Shown: in pieces, positions 18,266 through 27,961 of the stretch
Layout: each line of letters opens with the position of its first letter
Numbering within the stretch: the first letter of the stretch is position 1
From: Micromonospora arida
Lineage (GTDB): Bacteria > Actinomycetota > Actinomycetes > Mycobacteriales > Micromonosporaceae
NCBI RefSeq assembly: GCF_003857035.1
Contig: NZ_QGSY01000137.1
Span: 16,954 to 80,953 of the forward strand
Length of the DNA stretch: 64,000 nt
Direction of reading: 5' to 3'
Made by a program: the position numbers and the translations under genes
Notes under the pieces: generated by a model
Told to the model about the DNA's origin: nothing
The model's input: only the letters and a program-made list of their open reading frames with translations
The model's database searches: none

Positions 18266-18727
18266 ATGGCCAAGCAACATCCCGGTCCCAACTCGAAGCA
18301 CGTGCGACCCATCGGGGGTTACGTGCTGAGCGACCAGCCGCTGGAGTTGAACGCGGGGCGACCGGTCACCGAGGTTGTCGTCCACAACACCGGTGACCGA
18401 CCGATCCAGATCGGCTCACACTTCCACTTCTTCGAGGCCAACCGGATGCTCGCCTTCGATCGTGAGGCCGCCTTCGGCAGGCGCCTGAACATCCCGGCGA
18501 CGACCTCCATCCGCTTCGAGCCAGGCGACAAGAAGACGGTCGAGCTCATCCCCTTCGGTGGGCAGCAGCGCGTGTACGGATTCAACGGCCTGGTGCAGGG
18601 GTGGAGCGGCAGCGAGTCGACTCCCAGCTACCGACCGGACCGCACCGAGGCGATCCACAACGCCAGGACCCGGGGGTTCAAGTTCGCCCCGGAGCAGCAG
18701 GACAGCCCCAAGGGCAAGAAACAGTAG
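18266..18727 (+). CDS. ureB: Urease subunit beta
   Basis: 153 residues. The core ([42 protein letters not shown]) is a complete UreB. It carries a C-terminal extension of about 35 residues rich in Arg/Lys ([19 protein letters not shown]), making it longer than the roughly 105 residues of many UreB proteins; such tails are known in actinobacterial and fused forms. ATG 18266 is chosen over GTG 18254, whose ribosome site would be too close. It lies 44 bases after ureA and 48 before ureC. Confidence 0.95.
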   Translation: MAKQHPGPNSKHVRPIGGYVLSDQPLELNAGRPVTEVVVHNTGDRPIQIGSHFHFFEANRMLAFDREAAFGRRLNIPATTSIRFEPGDKKTVELIPFGGQQRVYGFNGLVQGWSGSESTPSYRPDRTEAIHNARTRGFKFAPEQQDSPKGKKQ

Positions 18728-18775
18728 ATCCGCTATCCCGCAGGGCTGCCAGCCTCGGGCAGGAGAGATGATTCG

Positions 18776-20494
18776 ATGAGCCAGATTTCACGGCAAGAAT
18801 ATTCCGGAATGTACGGCCCGACGACGGGCGACCAGATCAGGCTCGGCGACACCGACCTGTACATCGAGATCGAGAAGGATCTCCGGGTCCTCGGCGACGA
18901 GGTGATGTACGGCGGGGGCAAGACCCTGCGCGACGGCATGGGGGTCAACAACCAGTACACCAACGCGCAGGGTGGCCTGGACCTGGTCATCACGAACGTG
19001 ACCGTCGTCGACGCGACCCTCGGCGTGATCAAGGCCGACGTCGGGGTCAAGGACGGCAAGATCGCTGGCATCGGCAAGGCCGGCAACCCGAACGTCATGG
19101 ACGGGGTCACCCCCGAGCTGGTGACCGGTCCGGGCACCGAGGCCATCTCCGGCGAGCACCTCATCCTGACCGCCGGGGGCATCGACACGCACGTGCACCT
19201 GGTGACGCCGCTGCAGGCGTACGCCGCCCTGAGCAACGGCGTGACCACCCTCTGGGGCGGCGGCACCGGCCCGACCGACAGCACCAACGGCGTGACCATC
19301 ACCCCGGGTCCGTGGAACATCCACGCGATGATGCGGGCCTTCGAGACCATCCCGATCAACATCGGCCTGATGGCGAAGGGCAACAGCACCGGCCGTGCGC
19401 CGCTGGTGGAACAGATCATGGCCGGCGCGCCGAGCTTCAAGATCCACGAGGACTGGGGCGCGCCGCCGGCGGTGATCCGGGCCTGCCTGGACGTCGCCGA
19501 CGAGTTCGACGTGCAGGTCAGCATCCACACCGACACCCTCAACGAGAGCGGCTACCTCGAGGACAGCATCGCCGCGTTCGAGGGCCGGACGATCCACACC
19601 TTCCACACCGAGGGCGCCGGTGGAGGGCACGCGCCGGACGTCATCAAGGTCGCCAGCCAGATGAACGTGCTGCCGAGCTCGACCACGCCGACGGTGCCGT
19701 ACGGCATCAACAGCCAGTCCGAGCTGTACGACATGATCATGGTCTGTCACAACTTCAACCCGCAGGTCCCCTCGGACGTGGCCTTCGTGGAGAGCCGGAT
19801 CCGGACCGAGACGATCGCGGCCGAGGACGTCCTGCTCGACGAGGGCGTCATCTCGATGATGCAGAGCGACTCGCAGGCCATGGGGCGGGTGGGTGAGACC
19901 TGGCTGCGGACCATCCAGCTCGCCGGGCAGATGAAGACCGCGCGCGGCAAGCTCGCCGAGGACTCCAGCGCCAACGACAATTTCCGGGTGCTGCGGTACG
20001 TCGCCAAGATGACCATCAACCCGGCGATCACCCAGGGGATCTCGCACGTGCTGGGCTCGGTCACGCCGGGCAAGATGGCCGACCTCGTGCTCTGGGAGCC
20101 GGCCTTCTTCGGCGCGAAGCCGAAGCTGGTCCTCAAGGGCGGCATGATCGCCTGGTCGATCATGGGTGACCCGAACGCCTCGCTGCCGACACCGCAGCCG
20201 GTCTACTACCGGCCCTCGTTCGCCGCGTACGGCAGCCAGCTCGCCCAGACCTGCGTGACCTTCGTGTCCCGGGCCGCGCACGAAGCCGGCATCGCCGAGC
20301 AGCTCGGCCTGCAACGGCAGGTCATGCCCGTGTACCGGACCCGTGGGCTCACCAAGCGGGACATGGTCCGCAACGACCGGCTTCCCAAGCTCGAGGTCGA
20401 TCCGGAGACCTTCGCCGTGAAGATGGACGGCGTCCACGCGACGGTGCCGCCGGCCCGGAACCTGCCCCTGAGCCAGCTCTACTTCTTCAGCTGA
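18776..20494 (+). CDS. ureC: Urease subunit alpha (catalytic)
   Basis: 572 residues with every active-site residue in place, shifted by 5 from Klebsiella numbering: His139 and His141 (GGIDTHVHL), the Lys222 carbamylated to bridge two nickels ([11 protein letters not shown]), the nickel/substrate histidines in [10 protein letters not shown] and [12 protein letters not shown], the flap Cys324-His325 (MVCHNFNP), and the late Asp in [11 protein letters not shown]. This is a functional-looking cytoplasmic urease. The ATG at 18776 follows GGAGAG. Assembly requires the accessory proteins encoded immediately downstream. Confidence 0.98.
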   Translation: MSQISRQEYSGMYGPTTGDQIRLGDTDLYIEIEKDLRVLGDEVMYGGGKTLRDGMGVNNQYTNAQGGLDLVITNVTVVDATLGVIKADVGVKDGKIAGIGKAGNPNVMDGVTPELVTGPGTEAISGEHLILTAGGIDTHVHLVTPLQAYAALSNGVTTLWGGGTGPTDSTNGVTITPGPWNIHAMMRAFETIPINIGLMAKGNSTGRAPLVEQIMAGAPSFKIHEDWGAPPAVIRACLDVADEFDVQVSIHTDTLNESGYLEDSIAAFEGRTIHTFHTEGAGGGHAPDVIKVASQMNVLPSSTTPTVPYGINSQSELYDMIMVCHNFNPQVPSDVAFVESRIRTETIAAEDVLLDEGVISMMQSDSQAMGRVGETWLRTIQLAGQMKTARGKLAEDSSANDNFRVLRYVAKMTINPAITQGISHVLGSVTPGKMADLVLWEPAFFGAKPKLVLKGGMIAWSIMGDPNASLPTPQPVYYRPSFAAYGSQLAQTCVTFVSRAAHEAGIAEQLGLQRQVMPVYRTRGLTKRDMVRNDRLPKLEVDPETFAVKMDGVHATVPPARNLPLSQLYFFS

Positions 20495-20553
20495 CCCCGT
20501 CGGGACCGCCTCGCACGTGCCTGGTCCCGGCACACCGACCGAAAGGACAAGCC

Positions 20554-21117
20554 GTGCTCGTCGAGACGGTGCTCGGGAACATGAACGAGCCGGACTGGAC
20601 GCTCCGCCTGAAGGAAGCGCGCATAGACGACCTGGTCCTCGACCAGTGGGACGCCCAGAAGAGCCGCATCCGCAAGATGACCAGCTCCGGGGCGGAGCTG
20701 TCGGTCGCGCTCGCGCGTGGCGTCCGGCTGCGCGACGGTGACGTCCTGGCCTGGGACGACCTCACCGCCACCGCGGTGGTGGCCCGGGTGCAGCTGGGCG
20801 AGGTGATGGTGGTCCACCTCGACAAGCTGCGCGGCGAGTCGGCCGAGCTGCTCATCCGCTCGGCCGTCGAGCTCGGTCACGCCATCGGCAACCAGCACTG
20901 GCCGGCCGTGGTCAAGGGCACCAAGATGTACGTCCCGCTGACTGTGGACCGCAAGGTCATGGACTCGGTGATGCGCACCCACGCCTTCACCGGGATCACC
21001 CACGAGTTCGTTCCCGGCACCGAGGTCATCGCGTACCTCGCGCCGCACGAGTCGCGGCGGTTGTTCGGTGGCGCCGACTCGACGCCGCACTCCCACCTCC
21101 CTGCCGACCTCAACTGA
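20554..21117 (+). CDS. ureE: Urease accessory protein UreE
   Basis: 187 residues. The N-terminal peptide-binding domain (LARGVRLRDGDVLAWDDLTA) is followed by a metal-binding domain containing ELGHAIGNQHWPAVVKGTKM, where the conserved His of UreE lies, then LTVDRKVMDSVMRTHAF. It delivers nickel to the UreDFG-apourease complex. The tail is short (DSTPHSHLPADLN), with only two His residues, so it lacks the long His-rich nickel store of Klebsiella UreE. The GTG at 20554 follows AAAGGA. Confidence 0.93.
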   Translation: MLVETVLGNMNEPDWTLRLKEARIDDLVLDQWDAQKSRIRKMTSSGAELSVALARGVRLRDGDVLAWDDLTATAVVARVQLGEVMVVHLDKLRGESAELLIRSAVELGHAIGNQHWPAVVKGTKMYVPLTVDRKVMDSVMRTHAFTGITHEFVPGTEVIAYLAPHESRRLFGGADSTPHSHLPADLN

Positions 21118-21139
21118 GCGGGGCCGGACGGTGCGCACC

Positions 21140-21817
21140 ATGGCCGAAACCCTGAAGCTGCTGCAGTTCGGCGACTCGGTCTTCCCGGTCGGCGCCTTCT
21201 CCTTCTCCGGCGGCCTGGAGATGGCCGTCCAGCACGGCGTCGTCCACGACCGGGAGACCCTCCAGGACTACGTCCGGACGGTCACCCGGCTCGCCGCCAC
21301 CGGGGACGGTGTCGCCCTGCTCGCCGGGCACCGTGCCGCCACCGCGGGAGACCTCGACCGGATCCGGAGCGCCGACGAGGCCGTCCACCTGCGCAAGATC
21401 AACGAAGAGATGCGGACCATGTCCGTACGCATGGGGCGCAAGCTGGCGGAGGCCGCGACCCGGATCGTCGGGGAGACCCTGCTCAAGAAGCGGCTCGGCG
21501 AGTCGGCGACCGGCGCGCCGGTCACCTATCCGGTCGCGCTCGGGGTGGTCTTCGCCGACCTCGGGGTGCCCGAGGAGGACGCCTTCGCGGCCCACCAGTA
21601 CGGCGCCGCGTCGACGGTGCTCAGCGCCGCCATCCGGTTGATGCGCGTCGACCACCTCGACGCGCAGTCGATCCTGTTCGCGGTCAACGAGAAGGCCACC
21701 GACGACTACCGCGACGTGCGCACCGCCGACCTCGACGACATGCAGACCTTCGGGCCGCACATCGACGTCCTGGCCGGCGCGCACCAGCACATCCACGTGC
21801 GGATGTTCATGAGCTGA
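21140..21817 (+). CDS. ureF: Urease accessory protein UreF
   Basis: 225 residues, all helical. The start (LKLLQFGDSVFPVGAFSFSG) is the conserved UreF N-terminus, and the C-terminal QTFGPHIDVLAGAHQHIHVRMFMS matches the conserved tail that engages UreG. UreF acts as the GTPase-gating partner in nickel insertion. The ATG at 21140 is favoured; an in-frame GTG at 21131 would add three residues and cannot be excluded because neither has a strong ribosome site. It begins 22 bases after ureE. Confidence 0.93.
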   Translation: MAETLKLLQFGDSVFPVGAFSFSGGLEMAVQHGVVHDRETLQDYVRTVTRLAATGDGVALLAGHRAATAGDLDRIRSADEAVHLRKINEEMRTMSVRMGRKLAEAATRIVGETLLKKRLGESATGAPVTYPVALGVVFADLGVPEEDAFAAHQYGAASTVLSAAIRLMRVDHLDAQSILFAVNEKATDDYRDVRTADLDDMQTFGPHIDVLAGAHQHIHVRMFMS

Positions 21818-21883
21818 GCGCTGACCTCCGCGATCCACACGTTTCTGACCCTCAACACGTCTCCCAGAAGGACCGGTCACATC

Positions 21884-22513
21884 ATGAAGTCGGCAAGTCG
21901 TATCGGCGTAGGCGGCCCCGTGGGCAGCGGCAAGACCGCGATCATCGAGGCTGTCGTGCCCCGTTTCGTGGACAACGGGCTGCGCGTACTGGTGATCACG
22001 AACGACGTCGTCACCACCGAGGACGCGAAACACGTCCGGCGCGCCCTGACCGGGGTCCTCGTCGAGGAACGGATCCTCGGGGTGGAGACCGGGGCCTGCC
22101 CGCACACGGCCGTGCGCGAGGACCCGAGCATGAACCTGGCGGCGGTGGAGGACATGGAGTCCCGGTTCCCGGACAGCGACGTGGTGCTGATCGAGAGCGG
22201 CGGCGACAACCTCACCTTGACGTTCAGCCCCGCCCTGGTCGACTACTTCATCTACGTCATCGACGTGGCGGCCGGCGACAAGATCCCGCGCAAGAACGGT
22301 CCGGGTATCTCCAAGTCCGACATCCTCGTGATCAACAAGACGGACCTCGCCCCCTACGTGGATGCCGACCTCGACCTCATGGCGCGCGACGCGGACGTGA
22401 TGCGCAACGGCAAGCCGGTCGTGTTCACCAACTGCAAGACCGGAGAGGGCATCGACGAACTGGTCTCGCTGATCCGCCGCAACGCGCTCTTCGACGCCGA
22501 AGTGGTCGCATGA
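21884..22513 (+). CDS. ureG: Urease accessory GTPase UreG
   Basis: 209 residues. The P-loop GPVGSGKT is at 11-18, the nickel-binding Cys72-Pro73-His74 ([11 protein letters not shown]) is intact, the switch carries [10 protein letters not shown], and the base-recognition motif is VINKTDL. It hydrolyses GTP to drive nickel transfer from UreE into apourease. The ATG at 21884 follows AGAAGGA. The stop overlaps the ureD start (ATGA), a coupling usual for partners needed in equal amounts. Confidence 0.97.
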   Translation: MKSASRIGVGGPVGSGKTAIIEAVVPRFVDNGLRVLVITNDVVTTEDAKHVRRALTGVLVEERILGVETGACPHTAVREDPSMNLAAVEDMESRFPDSDVVLIESGGDNLTLTFSPALVDYFIYVIDVAAGDKIPRKNGPGISKSDILVINKTDLAPYVDADLDLMARDADVMRNGKPVVFTNCKTGEGIDELVSLIRRNALFDAEVVA

Positions 22514-23427
22514 TCACACTGGACGGCGCGCGGGAACTGGAGGCGTACCAGGACCAACCGGCGCAGTTGCCCGCGGCGTCCAACGGCAAGGTCGGCGTGC
22601 TGCGGCTCGGGTTCGAGCGGCGCGGCGATCGGACGATCCTGCACGATCTCTACCGGCAGTCACCCCTGCTGGTCCAGCGGGCGCTCTACTGGGACCAGGA
22701 GATGCCGCAGCTGCCCTGCGTCATGATCCTCACCACCTCCGGCGGTGTGCTCCAGGGCGACCGCCTGCACATGGACGTCGACCTGGCACCGGGCAGCCAG
22801 GCGCACCTGGTCACCCAGGCCGCCACCAAGATCCAGGAGATGGACGCGAACTACGGCTCGCAGATCCAGCGCTTCACCCTGGCCGAGGAGACCTATCTCG
22901 AATACCTCCCGGAGCCCGTGATCCCGTACCGGGGCAGCCGGTTCGTCACCGACACCCAGGTGCGGCTCCCGGAGAGCGCCACCATGCTCTACGGCGAGGT
23001 CCTTCAGCCCGGCCGGAAGTACTACCGCGACGGCGAACTCTTCGCCTACGACCTCTTCTCCTCCTCGCTGCGGGCGGAGCGACCGGACGGCCGGCAGTTG
23101 TTCGTGGAGAAGTTCGTGGTGGCTCCCGGGCAGTTCCCGGTGGCGCGGCTCGGCGTCATGGATCGCTTCCACATCTTCGGCAACGTCGTGCTCCTCACCA
23201 GGCCGGAGCGGGCGGCCCGCGTCTTCGAACGGACCTCGGCGCCGGTCTGGGACGAGGAGACGCCGCTGGCCAGCGCCGTCAGTCGACTGCCCAACGACGC
23301 GGGCCTCATCTTCAAGGTCCTCGGGCAGGAGACGGAGCCGGTGCGTGCCGCGGTACGTGCCTTCTGTGTGGCCGCCCGCGAAGAGGTGACCGGCCGGACC
23401 TTCCCGCCGGCCTTCAGTTGGCGATGA
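22510..23427 (+). CDS. ureD: Urease accessory protein UreD (UreH)
   Basis: 305 residues. Conserved UreD features include [19 protein letters not shown], the strand [31 protein letters not shown], and [16 protein letters not shown]. UreD binds apourease and channels nickel from UreG via UreF. It overlaps ureG by 4 bases. Its own stop overlaps an ATG at 23424 that lies in the urea transporter frame. With ureD last, the order ureABCEFGD is complete, so no accessory gene is missing. Confidence 0.95.
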   Translation: MITLDGARELEAYQDQPAQLPAASNGKVGVLRLGFERRGDRTILHDLYRQSPLLVQRALYWDQEMPQLPCVMILTTSGGVLQGDRLHMDVDLAPGSQAHLVTQAATKIQEMDANYGSQIQRFTLAEETYLEYLPEPVIPYRGSRFVTDTQVRLPESATMLYGEVLQPGRKYYRDGELFAYDLFSSSLRAERPDGRQLFVEKFVVAPGQFPVARLGVMDRFHIFGNVVLLTRPERAARVFERTSAPVWDEETPLASAVSRLPNDAGLIFKVLGQETEPVRAAVRAFCVAAREEVTGRTFPPAFSWR

Positions 23428-23444
23428 CGGGCCGAGGAGATGCC

Positions 23445-24470
23445 GTGCCGAACGTGACCCGCAGTTGGGACAAGCTGAGTGACCACAACCCTCTGATCGG
23501 CTTCGTCGACGCCTGCCTGCGCGGGCCCGCACAGGTCGTGCTGCAGAACAACCCGCTCACCGGGCTGCTCGTCCTCGTCGCGATCGCCTGGGGAGCGTTC
23601 GAGAACGGGCAGCCACGGATCCTCGGGGGAGCTGTTCTCGGTCTCGTCGTCGGCACCGCCACGGCCGTCGCCCTGCGGGTGGACGAGCCCTCGTTGCGCA
23701 AGGGACTGTTCGGCTTCAGCCCGCTGCTGACCGGGATCGCGGTTCCGACCTTCCTCGACGACCGGCCGCTGATGTGGCTCTACCTGGTGCTGGGCGCGGT
23801 GGCCACGACAGTGGTCACCCTGGCCCTGAACGCGATCTTCAAGACCTGGGGCCTGACCGCCTTCACCATGCCGTTCGTGCTGACCACCTGGGTGCTGCTG
23901 CTTGCCGCGTACCAGTTCGACCGGTTCACGGTGCTGACCAACCTGAAGCCGATGTTTCCCGGTGAGGGGCAGTTGACCGATGGTCGCTTCAACTGGGACC
24001 TGGTCCCCACCTTTCTACGCGGGGTGTCCCAGGTCTATCTGATCAACAGCTGGGTCACCGGGTTGATCATCCTGGTCGCGCTGCTGGTCAACTCCCGCTG
24101 GTCCGCGCTGTTCGCGGTGATCGGCACCGTCGGCGCGACAGTGCTCGCGCTCTGGTTCGGGGCCGACGCGACCTCGCTGGACAAGGGACTGTTCGGCTTC
24201 AACGCGGTACTGACGGCAATCGCCGTGGGCGCGGTGCTGCACCGTCCCGGTGCGCTGGTGACCGTGTACACCCTCTTCGGCATCGCCCTGACGCTCTTCG
24301 TCCAGATGTCCCTGACGAGCATGCTCACCCCGCTGGCCATCCCGGTGCTGACCGCGCCGTTCAACATCGCGACCTGGCTGCTGCTGCTGCCCAAACGGCA
24401 CTTCGCGCCGGTGCCCAACCACGAACGCGCCAAGGAGACCGTCGTCTCGGCGGTGAAGCACTCCGTCTGA
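23445..24470 (+). CDS. UT-family urea transporter
   Basis: 341 residues with about ten hydrophobic segments in two homologous halves. The hallmark LRKGLFGFSPLLTGIAVPTF (first half) is repeated as LDKGLFGFNAVLTAIAVGAV (second half), exactly the duplicated pore motif of urea channels. NNPLTGLLVLVAI is the other conserved loop. It should let urea diffuse rapidly into the cell. GTG 23445 is chosen because GAGGAG lies 5 bases upstream; the alternative ATG at 23424 overlaps the ureD stop and would add 7 residues. Its position inside the urease operon supports the assignment. Confidence 0.92.
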   Translation: MPNVTRSWDKLSDHNPLIGFVDACLRGPAQVVLQNNPLTGLLVLVAIAWGAFENGQPRILGGAVLGLVVGTATAVALRVDEPSLRKGLFGFSPLLTGIAVPTFLDDRPLMWLYLVLGAVATTVVTLALNAIFKTWGLTAFTMPFVLTTWVLLLAAYQFDRFTVLTNLKPMFPGEGQLTDGRFNWDLVPTFLRGVSQVYLINSWVTGLIILVALLVNSRWSALFAVIGTVGATVLALWFGADATSLDKGLFGFNAVLTAIAVGAVLHRPGALVTVYTLFGIALTLFVQMSLTSMLTPLAIPVLTAPFNIATWLLLLPKRHFAPVPNHERAKETVVSAVKHSV

Positions 24471-24498
24471 CCGTACCGAGAGGAAGAGGTGAGCTCCC

Positions 24499-26160
24499 GT
24501 GCTCGCTCAGGACGCGGTGAACCCGGGCGACACCGCCTGGGTGCTGGTGTGCGCCGGCCTGGTGTTGTTCATGACCCCTGGCCTGGCCGCCTTCTACGGC
24601 GGAATGGTCCGCACCCGCAACGTGCTCGCGATGTTGCAGCAGAACATGGTCGCGTTGGGGGTCGTCAGCCTGACCTGGGTGCTGGTCGGCTACACCATCG
24701 CCTTCGGGGACGACGCCGGCACCGGCCTCTTCGGCAACCTCGAACTCTTCGGGCTCAACGATCTCCGGGTGCCGCCCGCGCCACACCTGCACGTGGTCAC
24801 CGGCCAGGTGACCATCCCGACCCTGGCGTTCGTCGCGTACCAGATGATGTTCGCGGTGATCACCCCCGCGCTGATCACCGGCGCCACGGCGGGCCGGCTG
24901 AGGTTTGCCGGCTGGGTCGCGTTCCTGGCGATCTGGTCCATCGTGGTCTACGCGCCGGTCGCGCACTGGCTCTGGCACCCCGACGGCTGGCTGGCCAAGT
25001 TCGGCACCCAGGACTGGGCCGGTGGCATGGTCGTGCACGCCTCGGCGGGAGCCGCCGTGCTCGGCACCCTGCTGGTCGTCGGGCGCCGTCGAGGCTGGCC
25101 ACGCACCGCCTCCCCGCCCAACTCGATCCCGCTGACCATCCTCGGGGCGGGCATCCTCTGGTTCGGATGGTTCGGCTTCAACGGCGGGGACGGACTCCAG
25201 GCCAACGGGCTCGCCGCCCAGGCGTTGATCAATACCCATCTCGCGGCCGCCGCCGGCATGCTCGTCTGGCTGGTGGCGGAGCGGTTGAAGGACGGCCACA
25301 GCACCGTCGTGGGCGGCGTCTCCGGTGCGGTCGCGGGGCTCGCGACGGTCACCCCCGCCGCCGGGTACGTCAACACACTCTCCGCCATCGCCATCGGAGC
25401 GATCGCCGGATTCGTCTGCCACTTCGCGTTGCGGTTGAAGTATCTGCTCCGGCTCGACGACGCGCTGGACGTCCTCGCGGTCCACTTCGTCGGCGGCATG
25501 CTCGGCTCGCTGCTGGTCGGCTTCTTCGGCGACAGCGGCGTCAACCCGCTCGGCAAGGACGGCCTCTTCTTCGGCGGCGGCGGATCCCTGCTCTGGCACC
25601 AGATCGTCGGCGTGGTCGCCGTGGTGGCCTTCTCCTTCGTGCTCAGTTGGGCGATCGCCGCCGCCGTGCAGGCCGTCCTCGGGCTCCGTGCCCCCGCCGA
25701 CGAGCAGGACAACCTCGACCACACCCAGCAGGACGCCGACGCGTACCACCTGGGCGGTGTGGCGGGCCTCAACGGCACCGGCGCACCGCAGCGTCGGCGC
25801 GAACCCGGGCGGGAACGCGGCGCCGAACGGCCCGCCGGGCCGGTCCAGAACGCCCGGCTGGTCACCGCGACGGTCAATCCGACGCTGCTGCCGACGACCC
25901 GGGAGCTACGGGACGCCCTGGTCGGTGCGGGAGCCACCTCGATCGTGCTCTTCGACGCCACGGTCTCCACCGCCGAACCGACCGCACGTTCGCTGCCTCG
26001 GGGCTACTGGCAGGACCAGGATCTCGTGGGCCGCGCCCGGGTCGAGGTCGTGGTGGAACGAGAGTCGGTGTCCGCCGTGCTGGACGTGCTGGGTCGTTAC
26101 GGTGCCGAGCGCTCGGAGTGCTTCGTGCAGGACGTCCAGCTGGCGACGGACCTCCGCTGA
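24499..26160 (+). CDS. amt: Ammonium transporter with C-terminal PII-like domain
   Basis: 553 residues. Residues 1-405 form the Amt/Rh channel: FYGGMVRTRNVLAMLQQNM, the twin pore histidines His180 (VVHASAGAAVLG) and His329 (AVHFVGGMLGS), and LVGFFGDSG. After a low-complexity linker (about 415-450), residues 451-553 resemble a PII signal protein: RLVTATVNP at the first strand, ARVEVVVERESVSAVLDVL at the middle strand-helix, and FVQDVQLATDL at the last strand. The T-loop is replaced by a shorter, different segment without the modified Tyr region, and the ATP-binding B-loop Gly-Lys signature is gone. This would be a fused, degenerate regulator. GTG 24499 is 28 bases after the urea transporter stop. 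Confidence 0.9.
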   Translation: MLAQDAVNPGDTAWVLVCAGLVLFMTPGLAAFYGGMVRTRNVLAMLQQNMVALGVVSLTWVLVGYTIAFGDDAGTGLFGNLELFGLNDLRVPPAPHLHVVTGQVTIPTLAFVAYQMMFAVITPALITGATAGRLRFAGWVAFLAIWSIVVYAPVAHWLWHPDGWLAKFGTQDWAGGMVVHASAGAAVLGTLLVVGRRRGWPRTASPPNSIPLTILGAGILWFGWFGFNGGDGLQANGLAAQALINTHLAAAAGMLVWLVAERLKDGHSTVVGGVSGAVAGLATVTPAAGYVNTLSAIAIGAIAGFVCHFALRLKYLLRLDDALDVLAVHFVGGMLGSLLVGFFGDSGVNPLGKDGLFFGGGGSLLWHQIVGVVAVVAFSFVLSWAIAAAVQAVLGLRAPADEQDNLDHTQQDADAYHLGGVAGLNGTGAPQRRREPGRERGAERPAGPVQNARLVTATVNPTLLPTTRELRDALVGAGATSIVLFDATVSTAEPTARSLPRGYWQDQDLVGRARVEVVVERESVSAVLDVLGRYGAERSECFVQDVQLATDLR

Positions 26161-26201
26161 GCTGGTGGGTGCACGTCGGCGGGGGGTGATTCCGGCCTCG
26201 G

Positions 26202-26933
26202 TCACCTCCTGCAGCGGCGGGAACGGACCAGGAACGACAGGGTGGCCAGGGCGAGCGCCCCCCAGGCCGGCACCCATTGTGGTTGTTCCTGCGCCACTGT
26301 TCCGATGCCGCCCCCGGTGGCGTAACAGATCAGCGCCAGGAGCCCGAGGAAGGTCCCCTGCCGGGCCCGCTTCCGGCGGGTGTCCGGCCCGGCGAGCCAA
26401 CGCCCGACGCGTTCGCCGATCTTCGCCACCGTGCCCGACTGGTAGGTGATGGCGGTGGTGATCCCGGCCGTGCGAACGAACAGGGTCGCCAGCGCGCCCA
26501 TGGCGAAGCCACCTGCGGCGGCCAGCGCGATCCGCGACGGCCCGCCCTGCCGGCCGTGGTGGAGCAGGACGTTGAGCACCGCCCAGAGCGCCAGCGTGAC
26601 CACGGCGCAGGCGAGCCCTCGCAGCGACGGCGACCACCGGCTCCGTGCCGCGCGTACCTGTGAGACCACGCCCGTCCCGGCGGCGAACGCGATCAGGGAG
26701 GCCGCGGACTCGGGCCAGGCGGCGTGTCGTCCGGCCAGTCCGATGCCCAGGAGGACGGCGTTGCCCGACTGGTTGGCGACGAATGCGCCGTAGCGCAGGA
26801 AGGCGAAGGCGTCCACGAAGCCGGCGATGCCGGTGGTGAGGGCGAGGACCAGGAGCGGCTGCCGGAACTCCCGGTACACGTCCTGCGGGTCCGACGTGAT
26901 CGAGGGCCGCGCGGATGCCGCTGAGTCGCCCAT
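26202..26933 (-). CDS. DUF1275 (YoaK) family membrane protein
   Basis: 243 residues with six hydrophobic segments. The N-terminal LTTGIAGFVDAFAFLRYGAF, then VANQSGNAVLLGI and ITTAITYQSGTVAKIGERV, are the recurring DUF1275 motifs. It is a predicted inner-membrane protein of unknown function. ATG 26933 is used; GTG 26945 is in frame but abuts the GGGAGG ribosome site. The gene converges on the ammonium transporter gene with a 41-base gap in which I see no strong hairpin. Confidence 0.87.
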   Translation of the reverse strand: MGDSAASARPSITSDPQDVYREFRQPLLVLALTTGIAGFVDAFAFLRYGAFVANQSGNAVLLGIGLAGRHAAWPESAASLIAFAAGTGVVSQVRAARSRWSPSLRGLACAVVTLALWAVLNVLLHHGRQGGPSRIALAAAGGFAMGALATLFVRTAGITTAITYQSGTVAKIGERVGRWLAGPDTRRKRARQGTFLGLLALICYATGGGIGTVAQEQPQWVPAWGALALATLSFLVRSRRCRR

Positions 26934-27099
26934 CGTGTTCCACACCCTCCCAGCGGAACCCGGACAAGCCGGGCATCGGGAATTTTACCGATCCACCGGT
27001 CTGCCATGCCGCTTTCGCTCCGGGACGGCGCCCGGCGCGGACAGTGCGTACACCGGAGGGCCGCGCCCCCGGTCGGACGCAGGTCATAGGGTGGTCCCC

Positions 27100-27804
27100 G
27101 TGGCGACCCTTCTGCTTCTGCGACACGGCCGGACCACCGCGAACGCCGACGGCGGCCTGGCCGGCCGCCAGCCGGTCGAGTTGGACGAGACCGGGCGCGC
27201 CCAGGCCACCTCGGTGGGCGAGCGGTTGCGGGCGGTGCCGCTGGCCGCCGTGGTGACCAGCCCGCTCATCCGGTGCCGGCAGACCCTGGAGTTGGCGCTT
27301 CCGCAGGCCGCCCCGGTGGTCGAGGACGGGCTGATCGAGTGCGACTACGGCAGCTGGGAGGGGCAGCCGCTGAAGAAGCTCGCCAAGGAGCCGCTCTGGC
27401 CGGTGGTCCAGCAGCACCCCAGCGCGGCGGTCTTCCCGGGTGGGGAGGCGATGGCGGCGATGGCGGCACGTGCCGTGGCAGCGGTGCGTACCTGGGACGC
27501 CCGGGTGACCGCCGAGCACGGGCCCGAGGCGGTCTGGTTGGCGTGCAGCCACGGCGATGTGATCAAGGCCATCGTGGCGGACGCGCTCGGCGTGCACCTC
27601 GATGCCTTTCAGCGGATCGTGGCCGACCCGGCGTCGGTGACGGCGATCCGGTTCACGCCGCTGCGTCCGTTTCTGGTGCGACTCAACGACACCGGTGGCG
27701 ACCTGGCGGCGCTGGTGCCACCGCCAGCCAAGCGGCGTCGGCGCGCGAACCGCGTGGCCGACTCGGACGCGGCCGTCGGCGGTGGGGCGGGTGCGTCGCG
27801 GTGA
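27100..27804 (+). CDS. Histidine phosphatase superfamily protein, MSMEG_4193 type
   Basis: 234 residues. LLLLRHGRTTANADGGLAGR has the catalytic RHG, and the second-His motif is WLACSHGDVIKAIVADALG. LIECDYGSWEGQPL is the usual acidic proton-donor loop. This actinobacterial subfamily is labelled putative phosphomutase and nearly always lies upstream of DUF3090, SCO1664 and mshC, as here. The real substrate is unknown. GTG 27100 begins the family N-terminus (ATLLLLRHG). The C-terminal 25 residues are basic then Gly-rich (AKRRRRANRVADSDAAVGGG) and not part of the fold. Confidence 0.9.
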   Translation: MATLLLLRHGRTTANADGGLAGRQPVELDETGRAQATSVGERLRAVPLAAVVTSPLIRCRQTLELALPQAAPVVEDGLIECDYGSWEGQPLKKLAKEPLWPVVQQHPSAAVFPGGEAMAAMAARAVAAVRTWDARVTAEHGPEAVWLACSHGDVIKAIVADALGVHLDAFQRIVADPASVTAIRFTPLRPFLVRLNDTGGDLAALVPPPAKRRRRANRVADSDAAVGGGAGASR

Positions 27805-27961
27805 GGCGCGTCACGACACCGCCCCCGGCCGGAGCGTCGGCGCACGCCAGAAAGGCCGCCACGCCCGGGTGTAGGCCCTCGTACGCCGGGCGCGCCGCCG
27901 CTGCGGCGATTCGCGTCGGTGGGGTGCGCGATGCCAAGGCGGGCCGGATAGGGTCGTGGGT

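Noticed and set aside
18788..20533. A 581-codon open frame antisense to ureC
   Set aside because: The composition is repetitive Asp/His/Val/Gly from the complement of ureC and has no domain.
24361..25749. A 462-codon frame antisense to the ammonium transporter
   Set aside because: It is a complement-strand shadow with Gly/Asp/His-rich low complexity; both pore histidines and the Amt signatures are on the plus strand.
26161..26201. Terminator between the ammonium transporter and DUF1275 genes
   Set aside because: No stem longer than a few bases is visible in the 41-base gap.
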